Shown: piece after piece, positions 1 through 5,658 of the stretch
Position numbering within the stretch: the first letter of the stretch is position 1
Layout: each line of letters opens with the position of its first letter
DNA from: Deltaproteobacteria bacterium
GTDB lineage: Bacteria > Myxococcota_A > Polyangia > Polyangiales > Ga0077539
Length of the DNA stretch: 9,994 nucleotides
Assembly: GCA_947494865.1 (NCBI GenBank)
Contig: CANMAT010000081.1
Span: 1-9,994 of the forward strand
Direction of reading: 5' to 3'
Notes under the pieces: generated by a model
Database searches by the model: none
What the model saw: only the letters and a program-made list of their open reading frames with translations
Told to the model about the DNA's origin: nothing
Made by a program: the position numbers and the translations under genes

Positions 1-104
1 CCCACCGCGGTGGCCATCGTGGCCTCGCTGCGGAGCGGCGCCTCGTCGGCCGCCGCGCTCGCCGCGCTCACGCCCTGGTTTTTGCTCTTGTTGCGCGGTG
101 CCAT
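1..104 (-). CDS. N-terminal 34 codons of an unidentified protein (runs off left edge)
   Basis: An open frame on the minus strand starts with ATG at 104 and stays open to the window edge. The visible residues begin MAPRNKSKNQGVSAASAAAD and continue as an Ala/Ser-rich, mildly acidic stretch with no hydrophobic segment, so this looks like a flexible cytoplasmic N-terminus rather than a signal peptide. No Shine-Dalgarno sequence lies at normal distance; instead a TAGACT box ends 10 nt before the ATG, as expected for an mRNA with almost no leader. The gene has the same orientation as the lipoprotein gene ending at 188. Too little is visible to name a family, and the frame could be fortuitous. Confidence 0.5.
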   Translation of the reverse strand, partial: MAPRNKSKNQGVSAASAAADEAPLRSEATMATAV

Positions 105-114
105 CGTGGCGCTG

Positions 115-120
115 AGTCTA
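115..120 (-). promoter_or_regulatory. Possible -10 box (TAGACT) just in front of the left-edge gene
   Basis: On the minus strand TAGACT lies 10 nt before the ATG at 104. A start site 6-7 nt downstream of the box would leave only a 3-4 nt leader. The region at -35 is poor (GTGAAG with 16 nt spacing). This is a candidate only. Confidence 0.25.
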
Positions 121-187
121 CCTCAACGGCGCCCTCTTCACGCGCCTCGCGCGCGAAGGCCGAGACATTGCCTGTCTCTGTTACCGA

Positions 188-610
188 TCACGAGCCGTTG
201 CGGCGCGTGAAGGCCTGGCAGCTCAGGAGGTCTTCGTTGTCGATGTTCCAGCCCGAGCTCTCGGCGCAGATGTTCACGTTGTGGAGCACGCACTCGTCGC
301 GGTCTTCGTCGATGAGCTTGAGGTCGTAGCTGTCGCAGGGCACCCCGTGGAGGGTGAACGACGCGCCCGAGCGGAGGATGTTCGCGCCGAGGTGGTCGGG
401 GCCCCACGTGGTCTGGTTCACGGGGCTCATGTGAATCTCCATGATGGCCCAGTTCGAGTTGTTGTGAAACGTGATCGACGAGCTCGTGTCGCCGCCGCTC
501 GTGGCCGCCTGCACGGTGGCCGCGGCGCTGCCCGCGCCCGAGTTGCTCGAGGTGCACGCCGTCGCGAGCGCGACGAGACCGAAGACGCCAAGCCAGTTGC
601 GAATCACCAT
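188..610 (-). CDS. Small cysteine-rich lipoprotein, function unknown
   Basis: A 140-residue protein. The ATG at 610 was chosen because GAAGGAG lies 11 nt upstream; an in-frame GTG at 652 would put 14 charged residues ahead of the signal peptide. Residues 1-18 form a lipoprotein signal ending in the lipobox ATAC, with lipidated Cys19. A Ser/Ala/Gly linker follows to about residue 43. The folded part (about 45-140) contains WGPD at 69-72, a Gly-rich turn, CDSYDLKL at 92-99, DEDRDEC at 101-107, and Cys115 and Cys131. The four non-lipid cysteines could form two disulfides in the periplasm or at the cell surface. The WGxDxLG...YDxKLxDEDxDxC pattern looks like that of small secreted proteins in large-genome bacteria, but I cannot assign a role. 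It lies downstream of the four-gene envelope operon, separated by 111 bp, and probably has its own promoter. Confidence 0.85.
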   Translation of the reverse strand: MVIRNWLGVFGLVALATACTSSNSGAGSAAATVQAATSGGDTSSSITFHNNSNWAIMEIHMSPVNQTTWGPDHLGANILRSGASFTLHGVPCDSYDLKLIDEDRDECVLHNVNICAESSGWNIDNEDLLSCQAFTRRNGS

Positions 611-665
611 GTGCGATATCTCTCCTTCTCGACGCGCGACGAACACGCTCACCGCGCGGCGCGCG

Positions 666-695
666 AACGTCGCGCCGAGCGCCCCGCGTTGTCAA
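666..695 (-). promoter_or_regulatory. Possible promoter of the small lipoprotein gene
   Basis: A perfect TTGACA lies on the minus strand at 695-690 in the 111-bp gap between the operon end and the lipoprotein start at 610. At 18 nt spacing the -10 candidate is GACGTT (671-666), which matches poorly. The -35 match supports independent transcription; the -10 assignment is weak. Confidence 0.35.
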
Positions 696-721
696 CGATT
701 TCTAGCTTCGCACAAGGTGTT

Positions 722-1552
722 TCAGAGGCCAAGACGCCGAAACTCGGACGCCATGGTGAACGCCGGGTCGACCTCGCCCTCGCGCGACGTCATGCGGGCG
801 ATCTCGCCGTAGCACTCGACCATCCAGAGGTACTGAATCTGCCGGCGGCCGGGCCCGGCGGGGAAGCGCTGCGTGAGCTCGACGCGCACGCGCAGCGCGT
901 CGGCGAAGGTGAGCTCGGGCAGGCGCACCTCGCCGCGCGCGTCGACGGTGACGTCGTAGCGGTCGCGCGTGGCCACGGGGGTGTTCTCGACCATGGAGTC
1001 GACGGTGGTGGCCTCGGCCGTCCACGCGTTGCCCATCGAGAGGGGAAAGCGCAGGAGGGCGATGGGGGCGTCGTAGCGCAGGAGGGTGCCGTCGGCCTCG
1101 CGCGCGCCCGCTACGCCCAGGAGCTCGACGGCGCTGTCGGAGGCCCGGTACACGCCGAGGTTGGGGCTGCGCGGGTCGAGGCGCGCGGCGTACTGCGCGC
1201 CGGGGAAGCGGCTCGCGAACCACTGCGTGTCGGCGGTGACGAGGGTGAGGGAGACGGTGTCGCCGGAGCGGTCGGTGAAGTCCCACGCGGTGGTGCCGTC
1301 GGGGCGGGGAGTGCCCCGCGGCGACACGATGGCGAGGGTGCCCACGGGGTTGACGCGGTAGCGCACCTCGAGGCCCGGCGCGAAGGCCACCTCGGAGCGC
1401 GCGATGACGCTGTCGCGGTTGCCGCGGCACTGCGGGGCGGTGGGCACGTCGGGGATGGGCACGAAGCCGCCGTCGGGGGCGCCCGCGGTGTTGGGGTCGG
1501 GCCCCGCGGCGCAGCCGATCGCGAAGGCGACGAGGCAGAGAGCGATGCGCAT
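722..1552 (-). CDS. Lipoprotein A, paralogue of lipoprotein B, last gene of the envelope operon
   Basis: A 276-residue lipoprotein. Residues 1-13 form a short signal and AIGC is the lipobox, with lipidated Cys14; a Gly/Pro-rich linker runs to about 40. The domain from Cys42 to the C-terminus (235 residues) has the same length as that of lipoprotein B (4116-5054). It shares C..NRD.VI.R.E at the start, QW..S at about 110, LGVYR at 132-136, LRFPL at 167-171, a central GEV, EC(Y/W)G near the end, and the tail ASE(F/Y)RRLGL. The only non-lipid cysteines of the mature protein, Cys42 and Cys247, are 205 residues apart, exactly as in B, suggesting a disulfide that closes a beta-rich domain. NRDSVIARSE resembles a degenerate EF-hand loop. 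The ATG lies 1 nt after the stop of the barrel gene with only a weak Shine-Dalgarno site, so translation probably re-initiates. Function unknown; likely attached to the outer membrane. Confidence 0.9.
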   Translation of the reverse strand: MRIALCLVAFAIGCAAGPDPNTAGAPDGGFVPIPDVPTAPQCRGNRDSVIARSEVAFAPGLEVRYRVNPVGTLAIVSPRGTPRPDGTTAWDFTDRSGDTVSLTLVTADTQWFASRFPGAQYAARLDPRSPNLGVYRASDSAVELLGVAGAREADGTLLRYDAPIALLRFPLSMGNAWTAEATTVDSMVENTPVATRDRYDVTVDARGEVRLPELTFADALRVRVELTQRFPAGPGRRQIQYLWMVECYGEIARMTSREGEVDPAFTMASEFRRLGL

Positions 1553-1553
1553 G

Positions 1554-3191
1554 TCAGTACCGCCAGGCCATCACGAGGTGGAGCGCGTGCGCGGGCGACG
1601 GGTCGACGCGCATCGGAACGTTGGAGAGCCCCGCGAGCGGGAGGAGCAGCCCGTAGTCGAGGCGCGCGAAGAAGCCGTGCTCCTGCTCATACAAGATCCC
1701 CACGTCGGTCTCGACGCCGAGGAGGGCGTTGCCCGACAGGGTGCTGTTGCGCTCGAGCGCCGAGCTGAAGATCACCGCGCCCTCGATGGTGACCATCGGC
1801 CCGAGGCGATAGCGCACCATGGGGCGCACGTACACCGCGTCGGTCACGGTGCCGAGGATGCGACGCCACAAGATGAGGTCGACGCGGTAGTTGGGGTGAA
1901 AGCGAAAGTTGTTGATGGTGGTGTCGCGGGGCGTGCGCGAGAGATCAAACTGGAGCCCGTCGAGGTCGCCGGGGCGCGCGGGTGTGTTGCCCGGCCGCGC
2001 GCCGAAGCCCGCGCGGTCGTCGCCCGACGCGAGGCCGGCCTCGAGGCGCGCGAAGAAGCGCTCGCCGCCGCGGTACTCGACGCGCGCCACGCCGCCGAAC
2101 TGGCGCCCCGTGACGGGGATGTTGAGCGCCGCCGACGGGTCGAGGGAGGCGTTGCGAATGGTGAAGTCGACGAGCGCCGCCTCGGCCTCGAAGGTGAACG
2201 CGCCCACATCGGCGCGCACCCAGCCGTCGGCCACCCACGCGGCGAGGTCGCGCTGAATGGTGCTGCGCGCCGAGGGCTCGTCGCCCGTGACGAGGTCGTA
2301 GGTCTGCCAGCGGTGGCTCGCCACGACGCCGAAGTTGACGGTGGTGCGCCGCGCGCGGAGCCTGCGCGTGCGGGTGGCGGGGAGGTCCCACTTTGCGACG
2401 GAGAAGGCCGCGGTGCGCACGTCGTCGGCGGGGTCGAGGTCGAACGCGGGGCGTATCTCGGGCCGCACGGCCTCCGTCGAGGGGCCCGCGGCGCTCACTT
2501 CGAAGAGGCCCGTCCAGAGCAAGCCCGCGAGGGGCGTGGTGAACGCGATGCGGTCGCCCACGTCGCCGAAATCGTCGTCGATGCCGTTGCCCGAGTTTAC
2601 GAAGAAGCCCGTACCCCAGTCGACGAGCGCGCCCATGCGACCCGCCGTGAGCATACCGAAGGGCAAGAGCACCTGGCCGTAGAGCTGGCGCACATCCAAC
2701 GGTCGGTCGGTGCCGCGCTGGTTCACCACGCCGCCCGCGAAGTCTCCGTCGGGCGTCGAGCCGTAGCGCAGGTTGTCGAGCGCGTGGATGCGCCCGCGGA
2801 CGCTGACGCCCCAGCCCACCTCGATGGCCACGTCGAGGCGCAGGCGCATGTCGAGGTTGGTCTGCGTGCGACCGGGCGACGGCCCCGCGTAGGGCGTGGG
2901 CCACAGGGAGCGCTGCGAGGGCGTAGGGCCGCGCCCGAGGTCCCAGTTGTGGGCGAGGTCGGCGCGCGTGCGGAGAAAGCCCGCGAGGGTCACCCGCTGG
3001 TCGGGCGAGTCGGCCGTGGAGCGCGTGGGCTCGTTGACGGGGGTCGCCCCCGGCGCGTCGGCGTAGGGCTCGGCCTCGCTGGCGGCGCTCTCGTCGCCCG
3101 CGCCGCGCGTGATGGGTGCCGTCTGCGCGCGGACGCTCATCGGCGCACACAGCACGCCCAGCAGCGCCGCCCCTGCAGCGCGGGCCCTCAC
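1554..3191 (-). CDS. Outer-membrane beta-barrel protein
   Basis: A 545-residue protein from a GTG at 3191 that overlaps the hydrolase stop as GTGA. This start is preferred over the longer open frame to 3437 because it places a normal signal peptide (residues 1-22, cleavage after SVRA) at the N-terminus; the 82 extra residues would be Arg/Pro-rich frame shadow of the hydrolase gene. After an acidic, Pro-rich stretch to about 60, amphipathic beta strands with aromatic girdles alternate with Asp/Gly turns. The protein ends in HLVMAWRY, a final aromatic residue typical of barrels folded by the BamA machinery. Signature segments are GRM...DWGTGFFVNSG (184-201), the acidic DDDFGDVGDR (205-214) and FHPNYRVDLILWRR (431-444). 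From memory these resemble the uncharacterised myxobacterial family TIGR04551, which a profile search should confirm. Substrate or partner unknown; operon context suggests it works with the lipoproteins and the hydrolase. Confidence 0.88.
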   Translation of the reverse strand: MRARAAGAALLGVLCAPMSVRAQTAPITRGAGDESAASEAEPYADAPGATPVNEPTRSTADSPDQRVTLAGFLRTRADLAHNWDLGRGPTPSQRSLWPTPYAGPSPGRTQTNLDMRLRLDVAIEVGWGVSVRGRIHALDNLRYGSTPDGDFAGGVVNQRGTDRPLDVRQLYGQVLLPFGMLTAGRMGALVDWGTGFFVNSGNGIDDDFGDVGDRIAFTTPLAGLLWTGLFEVSAAGPSTEAVRPEIRPAFDLDPADDVRTAAFSVAKWDLPATRTRRLRARRTTVNFGVVASHRWQTYDLVTGDEPSARSTIQRDLAAWVADGWVRADVGAFTFEAEAALVDFTIRNASLDPSAALNIPVTGRQFGGVARVEYRGGERFFARLEAGLASGDDRAGFGARPGNTPARPGDLDGLQFDLSRTPRDTTINNFRFHPNYRVDLILWRRILGTVTDAVYVRPMVRYRLGPMVTIEGAVIFSSALERNSTLSGNALLGVETDVGILYEQEHGFFARLDYGLLLPLAGLSNVPMRVDPSPAHALHLVMAWRY

Positions 3192-4147
3192 GGGCTCACC
3201 GCCGGGGATTGCTGCGGTGCAACATCGAGGAAGCGGCGCAGGATCGCGCGCGTGGTGCCGGCGGCTTCGACCATGGGAAAGTGCCCCGCGCGGGGGATGC
3301 TCACGTACTCGGCGTCGGGGAGCTCGTGCGAGAGGCGCTCGCCGTAGCGCGCGCGAGAGACCCGGTCTTCGGCGCCCCACACGAGGAGCGCGGGCTGGCG
3401 CACCGTGCGATAGCGGGTTTGCAGCTGGCGGAAGCACTGCCCGCGCGCGGCGGCGAGCGCGGCGCGGCTGGTGCCCGGTCGATCGAACGATCGCTCGATG
3501 GCCTCGACGAGCTCCTGCGAGACGATCGACGGATCATCGAACGCATCGGGAAAGCGATCGGCGGGGCGCTCGGTGTAGAACGCCGAGAAGAGGGCTTCGC
3601 CCACGCCCGGGAGCCTCGCCCAGCGAAAGAACGGGGGGATCTGCTCGTCGTAGATCCACCCGCCGATGAGCACGATGCGGCGCACCATGGCGGGGTGCTC
3701 GAGCGCGAGGGCGAGGGTGACCGACGAGCCCCACGAGTGGGCCACCACGTCGGCCTGCGGCACGTCGAGGGCGGTGAGCACGTCGGCGAGGTCGTGCGCG
3801 AGCGCGACGGGCGAGTAGTCGCCTTCGGTGCGCGACGACCAGCCGAAGCCCGGGAGGTCGACGTTGATCGTGCGGCGGTGCTCGCGGAGCGAGGGCTCCA
3901 GCGGATCCCACACGTCGTGGTTGCTCGCGTAGCCGTGCACGAGCAGCACCGGCGGGAGCGCGCCCTGCTCGCCGCGCACCTCGGTGTAGATCGCACGGCC
4001 CGAGCCCGTGTGCACGTAGCGGGCGCCCACGGCGGGGTCGAGGCGCGCGCCGAGCGCCTCGCCCGGACGCTGCCAGCCCGCGCAGCCCGCGGCCGCGGCG
4101 CACGAGAGCACGAGGCTACAGACCGAGGCGGCGATACTCCGACGCAC
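3188..4147 (-). CDS. Lipidated alpha/beta hydrolase
   Basis: A 319-residue alpha/beta-hydrolase-fold protein. The GTG start at 4147 has GAGGAG 7 nt upstream, located inside the last codons of lipoprotein B. Residues 1-21 are a lipoprotein signal with lipobox AAGC (lipidated Cys22). The fold then shows the oxyanion HG at 71-72, the nucleophile elbow AHSWG with Ser138 (Ala in place of the usual first Gly), the acid Asp261 in WGAEDRV and the base His289 in RAGHFP. All catalytic residues are present, so the protein is probably active on an ester, lactone, amide or similar bond. A cap domain lies at about 165-245, containing aromatic and Pro residues that would shape the pocket. Substrate cannot be read from sequence. 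Lipidation puts it in the periplasm or on the outer membrane, unlike most cytoplasmic relatives. It lies between lipoprotein B (32-nt overlap) and the barrel gene (4-nt overlap). Confidence 0.93.
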   Translation of the reverse strand: MRRSIAASVCSLVLSCAAAAGCAGWQRPGEALGARLDPAVGARYVHTGSGRAIYTEVRGEQGALPPVLLVHGYASNHDVWDPLEPSLREHRRTINVDLPGFGWSSRTEGDYSPVALAHDLADVLTALDVPQADVVAHSWGSSVTLALALEHPAMVRRIVLIGGWIYDEQIPPFFRWARLPGVGEALFSAFYTERPADRFPDAFDDPSIVSQELVEAIERSFDRPGTSRAALAAARGQCFRQLQTRYRTVRQPALLVWGAEDRVSRARYGERLSHELPDAEYVSIPRAGHFPMVEAAGTTRAILRRFLDVAPQQSPAVSP

Positions 4148-5054
4148 GGCGGAACTCCTCGGCGGTCTCGTTATCGACGCTGGCGACGCGGGCGACCACG
4201 CCCCAGCACTCGGACAAGAAGGTGTAGGTGCGTCGCCTGGTGCGAAACACCGTGAGCGGGATCGACTGGTCGATGTCGGTGCGCATGCGCAGCGCGCGGA
4301 AGCGGCCCGCGGGCGTCCACACCTCGCCGTCGGCGTCGATGCGCGTGGTGTACACCGTGGTGTTGGTGAGCGGCGTGAAGCTCACGAAGCCCGCGCCGGT
4401 GACCGTCTGCGTCCACGTGTCGCCGACGCGCAGCGGAAAGCGCAGCACCATCACCGGCGGCGTAAAGCGCAGGTTGGTGCGGTTCTGCTCCGTCGACACG
4501 GTGCCCATGAGCTCGAGCGCCGCGTCGGTGACGCGGTACACGCCGAGGGTGCCGTTGCTGCGGTCGATCGTCGAGGCGAAGGTCGCCCCCGCGTAGGCCG
4601 ACGACCACCACTGGCCCGTCGGGGGCGTCACCTCGTCGAGCACGCGCTGGTCGCTCGCCACGGCGGCCGAGAAGTTCCACACGCGGCCCGCGGCGGTGGT
4701 CATCCCGACGGTGTCCACCGGGTCGACCACGGCGCCCGCGCGGTTGACCGCGTAGATCACCGACGCGCCCAGCACGAAGGCCAGCTCGCGCCGCTCGATC
4801 ACCCCGTCGCGGTTGGCCGTGCACAGCGCCCCGCCGTCGCCGGGAGGCCGCGCCACGTCGTCGACGGGCCCCGCGTCGGGCGCCGTCACGTCGGGCGCCG
4901 TCACGTCGCGCGCCGCGTCTTGCTGCGGTGCAGCATCGGCGGCGTCGCGGGGCGCGCTCGCGTCGTCGCGGGGCTCGACCTCGCCGCCCGCGCAGGCCGC
5001 GACCCCCATGGACAGCAGCGCCAACCTCAGTGCGTATACCCATCGCGGAAGCAT
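4116..5054 (-). CDS. Lipoprotein B, paralogue of lipoprotein A, first gene of the envelope operon
   Basis: A 312-residue lipoprotein. The ATG at 5054 has GAGGAG 9 nt upstream; the longer frame would use a TTG at 5075. The signal ends in VAAC (lipidated Cys21). Residues 22-76 form an Asp/Ala/Pro-rich linker of the kind that holds a domain away from the membrane; it contains a duplicated DVTAP unit. The 235-residue domain from Cys78 to the end matches lipoprotein A without change in overall length: NRDGVIERREL (81-91, EF-hand-like but with Thr instead of Asp at the first position), WNF (126-128), QWW (148-150), LGVYR (170-174), LRFPL (204-208), ECWG (282-285) and the tail ASEYRRLGL. Cys78 and Cys283 are the only mature non-lipid cysteines and are 205 residues apart, as in A. 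Its last codons carry the ribosome site of the hydrolase gene. No enzymatic motif seen; a binding or scaffold role is possible. Confidence 0.92.
   Translation of the reverse strand: MLPRWVYALRLALLSMGVAACAGGEVEPRDDASAPRDAADAAPQQDAARDVTAPDVTAPDAGPVDDVARPPGDGGALCTANRDGVIERRELAFVLGASVIYAVNRAGAVVDPVDTVGMTTAAGRVWNFSAAVASDQRVLDEVTPPTGQWWSSAYAGATFASTIDRSNGTLGVYRVTDAALELMGTVSTEQNRTNLRFTPPVMVLRFPLRVGDTWTQTVTGAGFVSFTPLTNTTVYTTRIDADGEVWTPAGRFRALRMRTDIDQSIPLTVFRTRRRTYTFLSECWGVVARVASVDNETAEEFRRASEYRRLGL
4148..4160 (-). promoter_or_regulatory. Ribosome binding site of the hydrolase gene, inside lipoprotein B
   Basis: GAGGAG followed by 7 nt precedes the GTG at 4147. The same bases encode Glu-Glu-Phe in the C-terminal tail of lipoprotein B. 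This strong site decides the GTG start and gives a 32-nt gene overlap. Confidence 0.75.
4874..4903 (-). repeat. 15-bp tandem duplication in the lipoprotein B linker
   Basis: The unit cgtcgggcgccgtca occurs twice without mismatch at 4874-4888 and 4889-4903, followed by a degenerate third copy to about 4918. The period is a multiple of three, so the frame is kept and the linker is lengthened by a repeated five-residue DVTAP unit. Confidence 0.85.
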
Positions 5055-5097
5055 CGGCGCGCTCTCCTCAAGCAAGCTCTACCCGTGTGCGCCGCGC

Positions 5098-5127
5098 AGC
5101 CTAGTGCCGCCCCGCGCCGGGTGTCAA
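5098..5127 (-). promoter_or_regulatory. Likely promoter of the envelope operon
   Basis: Minus strand: perfect TTGACA (5127-5122), 18 nt spacer, TAGGCT (5103-5098). The expected start near 5091 would give a leader of about 37 nt ending in the GAGGAG site before the ATG at 5054. It is the best sigma-70-type match upstream of the operon. Confidence 0.5.
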
Positions 5128-5204
5128 CGCGACGCTTGTGCATCGCACGGCAACGGCAGCGCAGCGTACGCGCAATCGCCCTTGCTGCGCGAGCCCGACG
5201 GCTA

Positions 5205-5221
5205 TTGTTGCAGTGCAGCAA
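5205..5221. promoter_or_regulatory. TGC-rich palindrome, possible operator of a PhaR-like regulator
   Basis: ttgttgca-g-tgcagcaa is an inverted repeat with 8-bp arms that differ at one position. It lies about 80 bp upstream of the PhaE/phasin-like gene and 5 bp before a TTGACG box. Known PhaR regulators bind TGC-rich sites such as CTGC...GCAG in front of phasin genes; attribution here is by analogy. Further TGC-rich pieces lie at 5136-5147 and 5182-5190. Confidence 0.5.
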
Positions 5222-5226
5222 AATGC

Positions 5227-5253
5227 TTGACGGGGGCGCGGGGGCGGTAGTAC
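5227..5253 (+). promoter_or_regulatory. Possible promoter of the PhaE-like and acyl-CoA synthetase genes
   Basis: TTGACG (5227-5232), 15 nt spacer, TAGTAC (5248-5253). An alternative is TTGCTG (5182-5187), 15 nt, TATTGT (5203-5208), which would place the 17-bp palindrome across the -10 box and start site, a classic repressor position. Neither has ideal spacing. Confidence 0.3.
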
Positions 5254-5303
5254 CCGTCGCGGTGTCGTAGCGCGGCGGTCGCGCACGCCAAGGAGAGCAC
5301 GCG

Positions 5304-5615
5304 ATGATCACCTGGGATCTCTGGAAGAAGGGCTTCGACGCATGGGAAGATGCGACGGCCCGGTACGCCGAGCTGTGGCTCCGCAGCCCGATGACGCTCG
5401 TGCCCGCGGGCTCGCTCTTCACCGCCATGATGAAGACGAAGGCCGCGCGCGACAAGGCCGTGGCCTCGTGGTGGAGCGCGATGGGCGTGCCGACGCGCCA
5501 CGATCAGGAGCGGTCGCTGCACGCGCTCAACCAGATTCAGAGCCGCCTGGCCGACCTCGAAGACAAGCTCGCGGAGATGCACGCGGCGAAGCACGACGAG
5601 GCCGCGAAGCAGTAG
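5304..5615 (+). CDS. Small PhaE/phasin-like protein
   Basis: A 103-residue cytoplasmic protein with AAGGAG 8 nt before the ATG. The N-terminal half is predicted amphipathic helix rich in Trp/Phe and small residues, with LWLRSP at 25-30. It is followed by GVPTRHDQE (61-69) and a heptad-patterned coiled coil, about LNQIQSRLADLEDKLAEM (75-92), then a charged tail. This order (aromatic helices, PTR-D/E turn, terminal coiled coil) resembles the C-terminal part of PhaE, the non-catalytic subunit of class III polyhydroxyalkanoate synthases, and small granule-coating phasins. PhaE itself is usually several times longer, so this may be a stand-alone phasin rather than a true synthase subunit. The downstream acyl-CoA synthetase gene and the TGC-rich palindrome upstream support a storage-lipid role. 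No phaC lies in the window. Existence of the gene is certain; the family call is moderate. Confidence 0.85.
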   Translation: MITWDLWKKGFDAWEDATARYAELWLRSPMTLVPAGSLFTAMMKTKAARDKAVASWWSAMGVPTRHDQERSLHALNQIQSRLADLEDKLAEMHAAKHDEAAKQ

Positions 5616-5650
5616 TCTCTCGCTCCCTCAGTCACCCTTCAGCGTAGAGA
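5616..5650 (+). promoter_or_regulatory. Hairpin between the two genes that pairs with the ribosome site
   Basis: TCTCTCGCT (5616-5624) can pair with AGCG-T-AGAGA (5641-5650), a nine-pair stem with a single bulged T and a 16-nt loop. The 3' arm is the AGAGAG stretch that serves as ribosome site 7 nt before the ATG at 5659. No T tract follows, so it is not a normal terminator. Confidence 0.35.
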
Positions 5651-5658
5651 GCGCCACC

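Noticed and set aside
162..178. gagaca-ttgcc-tgtctc hairpin downstream of the small lipoprotein stop
   Set aside because: Stem of only 6 bp and no T tract on the minus strand, so not supported as a terminator.
281..3347. Long plus-strand open frames of 495 and 647 codons opposite the envelope genes
   Set aside because: They are rich in Arg/Ala/Gly/His with no domain or signal, and lie antisense to genes with clear motifs. This is the usual antisense openness of GC-rich DNA.
3192..3437. N-terminal extension of the barrel protein by 82 residues
   Set aside because: The extra residues are Arg/Pro-rich shadow of the hydrolase frame and would bury the signal peptide; GTG at 3191 fits better.
3209..4936. 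Shared string ctgcggtgca-catcg near 3212 and 4922
   Set aside because: Both lie in coding sequence for APQQ-type stretches; a short match in Ala/Gln codons is explained by composition and gives no evidence of a mobile repeat or operator.
5055..5303. Possible small gene or RNA gene in the 249-bp divergent region
   Set aside because: No open frame with a ribosome site and no tRNA-like fold seen; the region is better explained by two divergent promoters and the TGC-rich palindrome.
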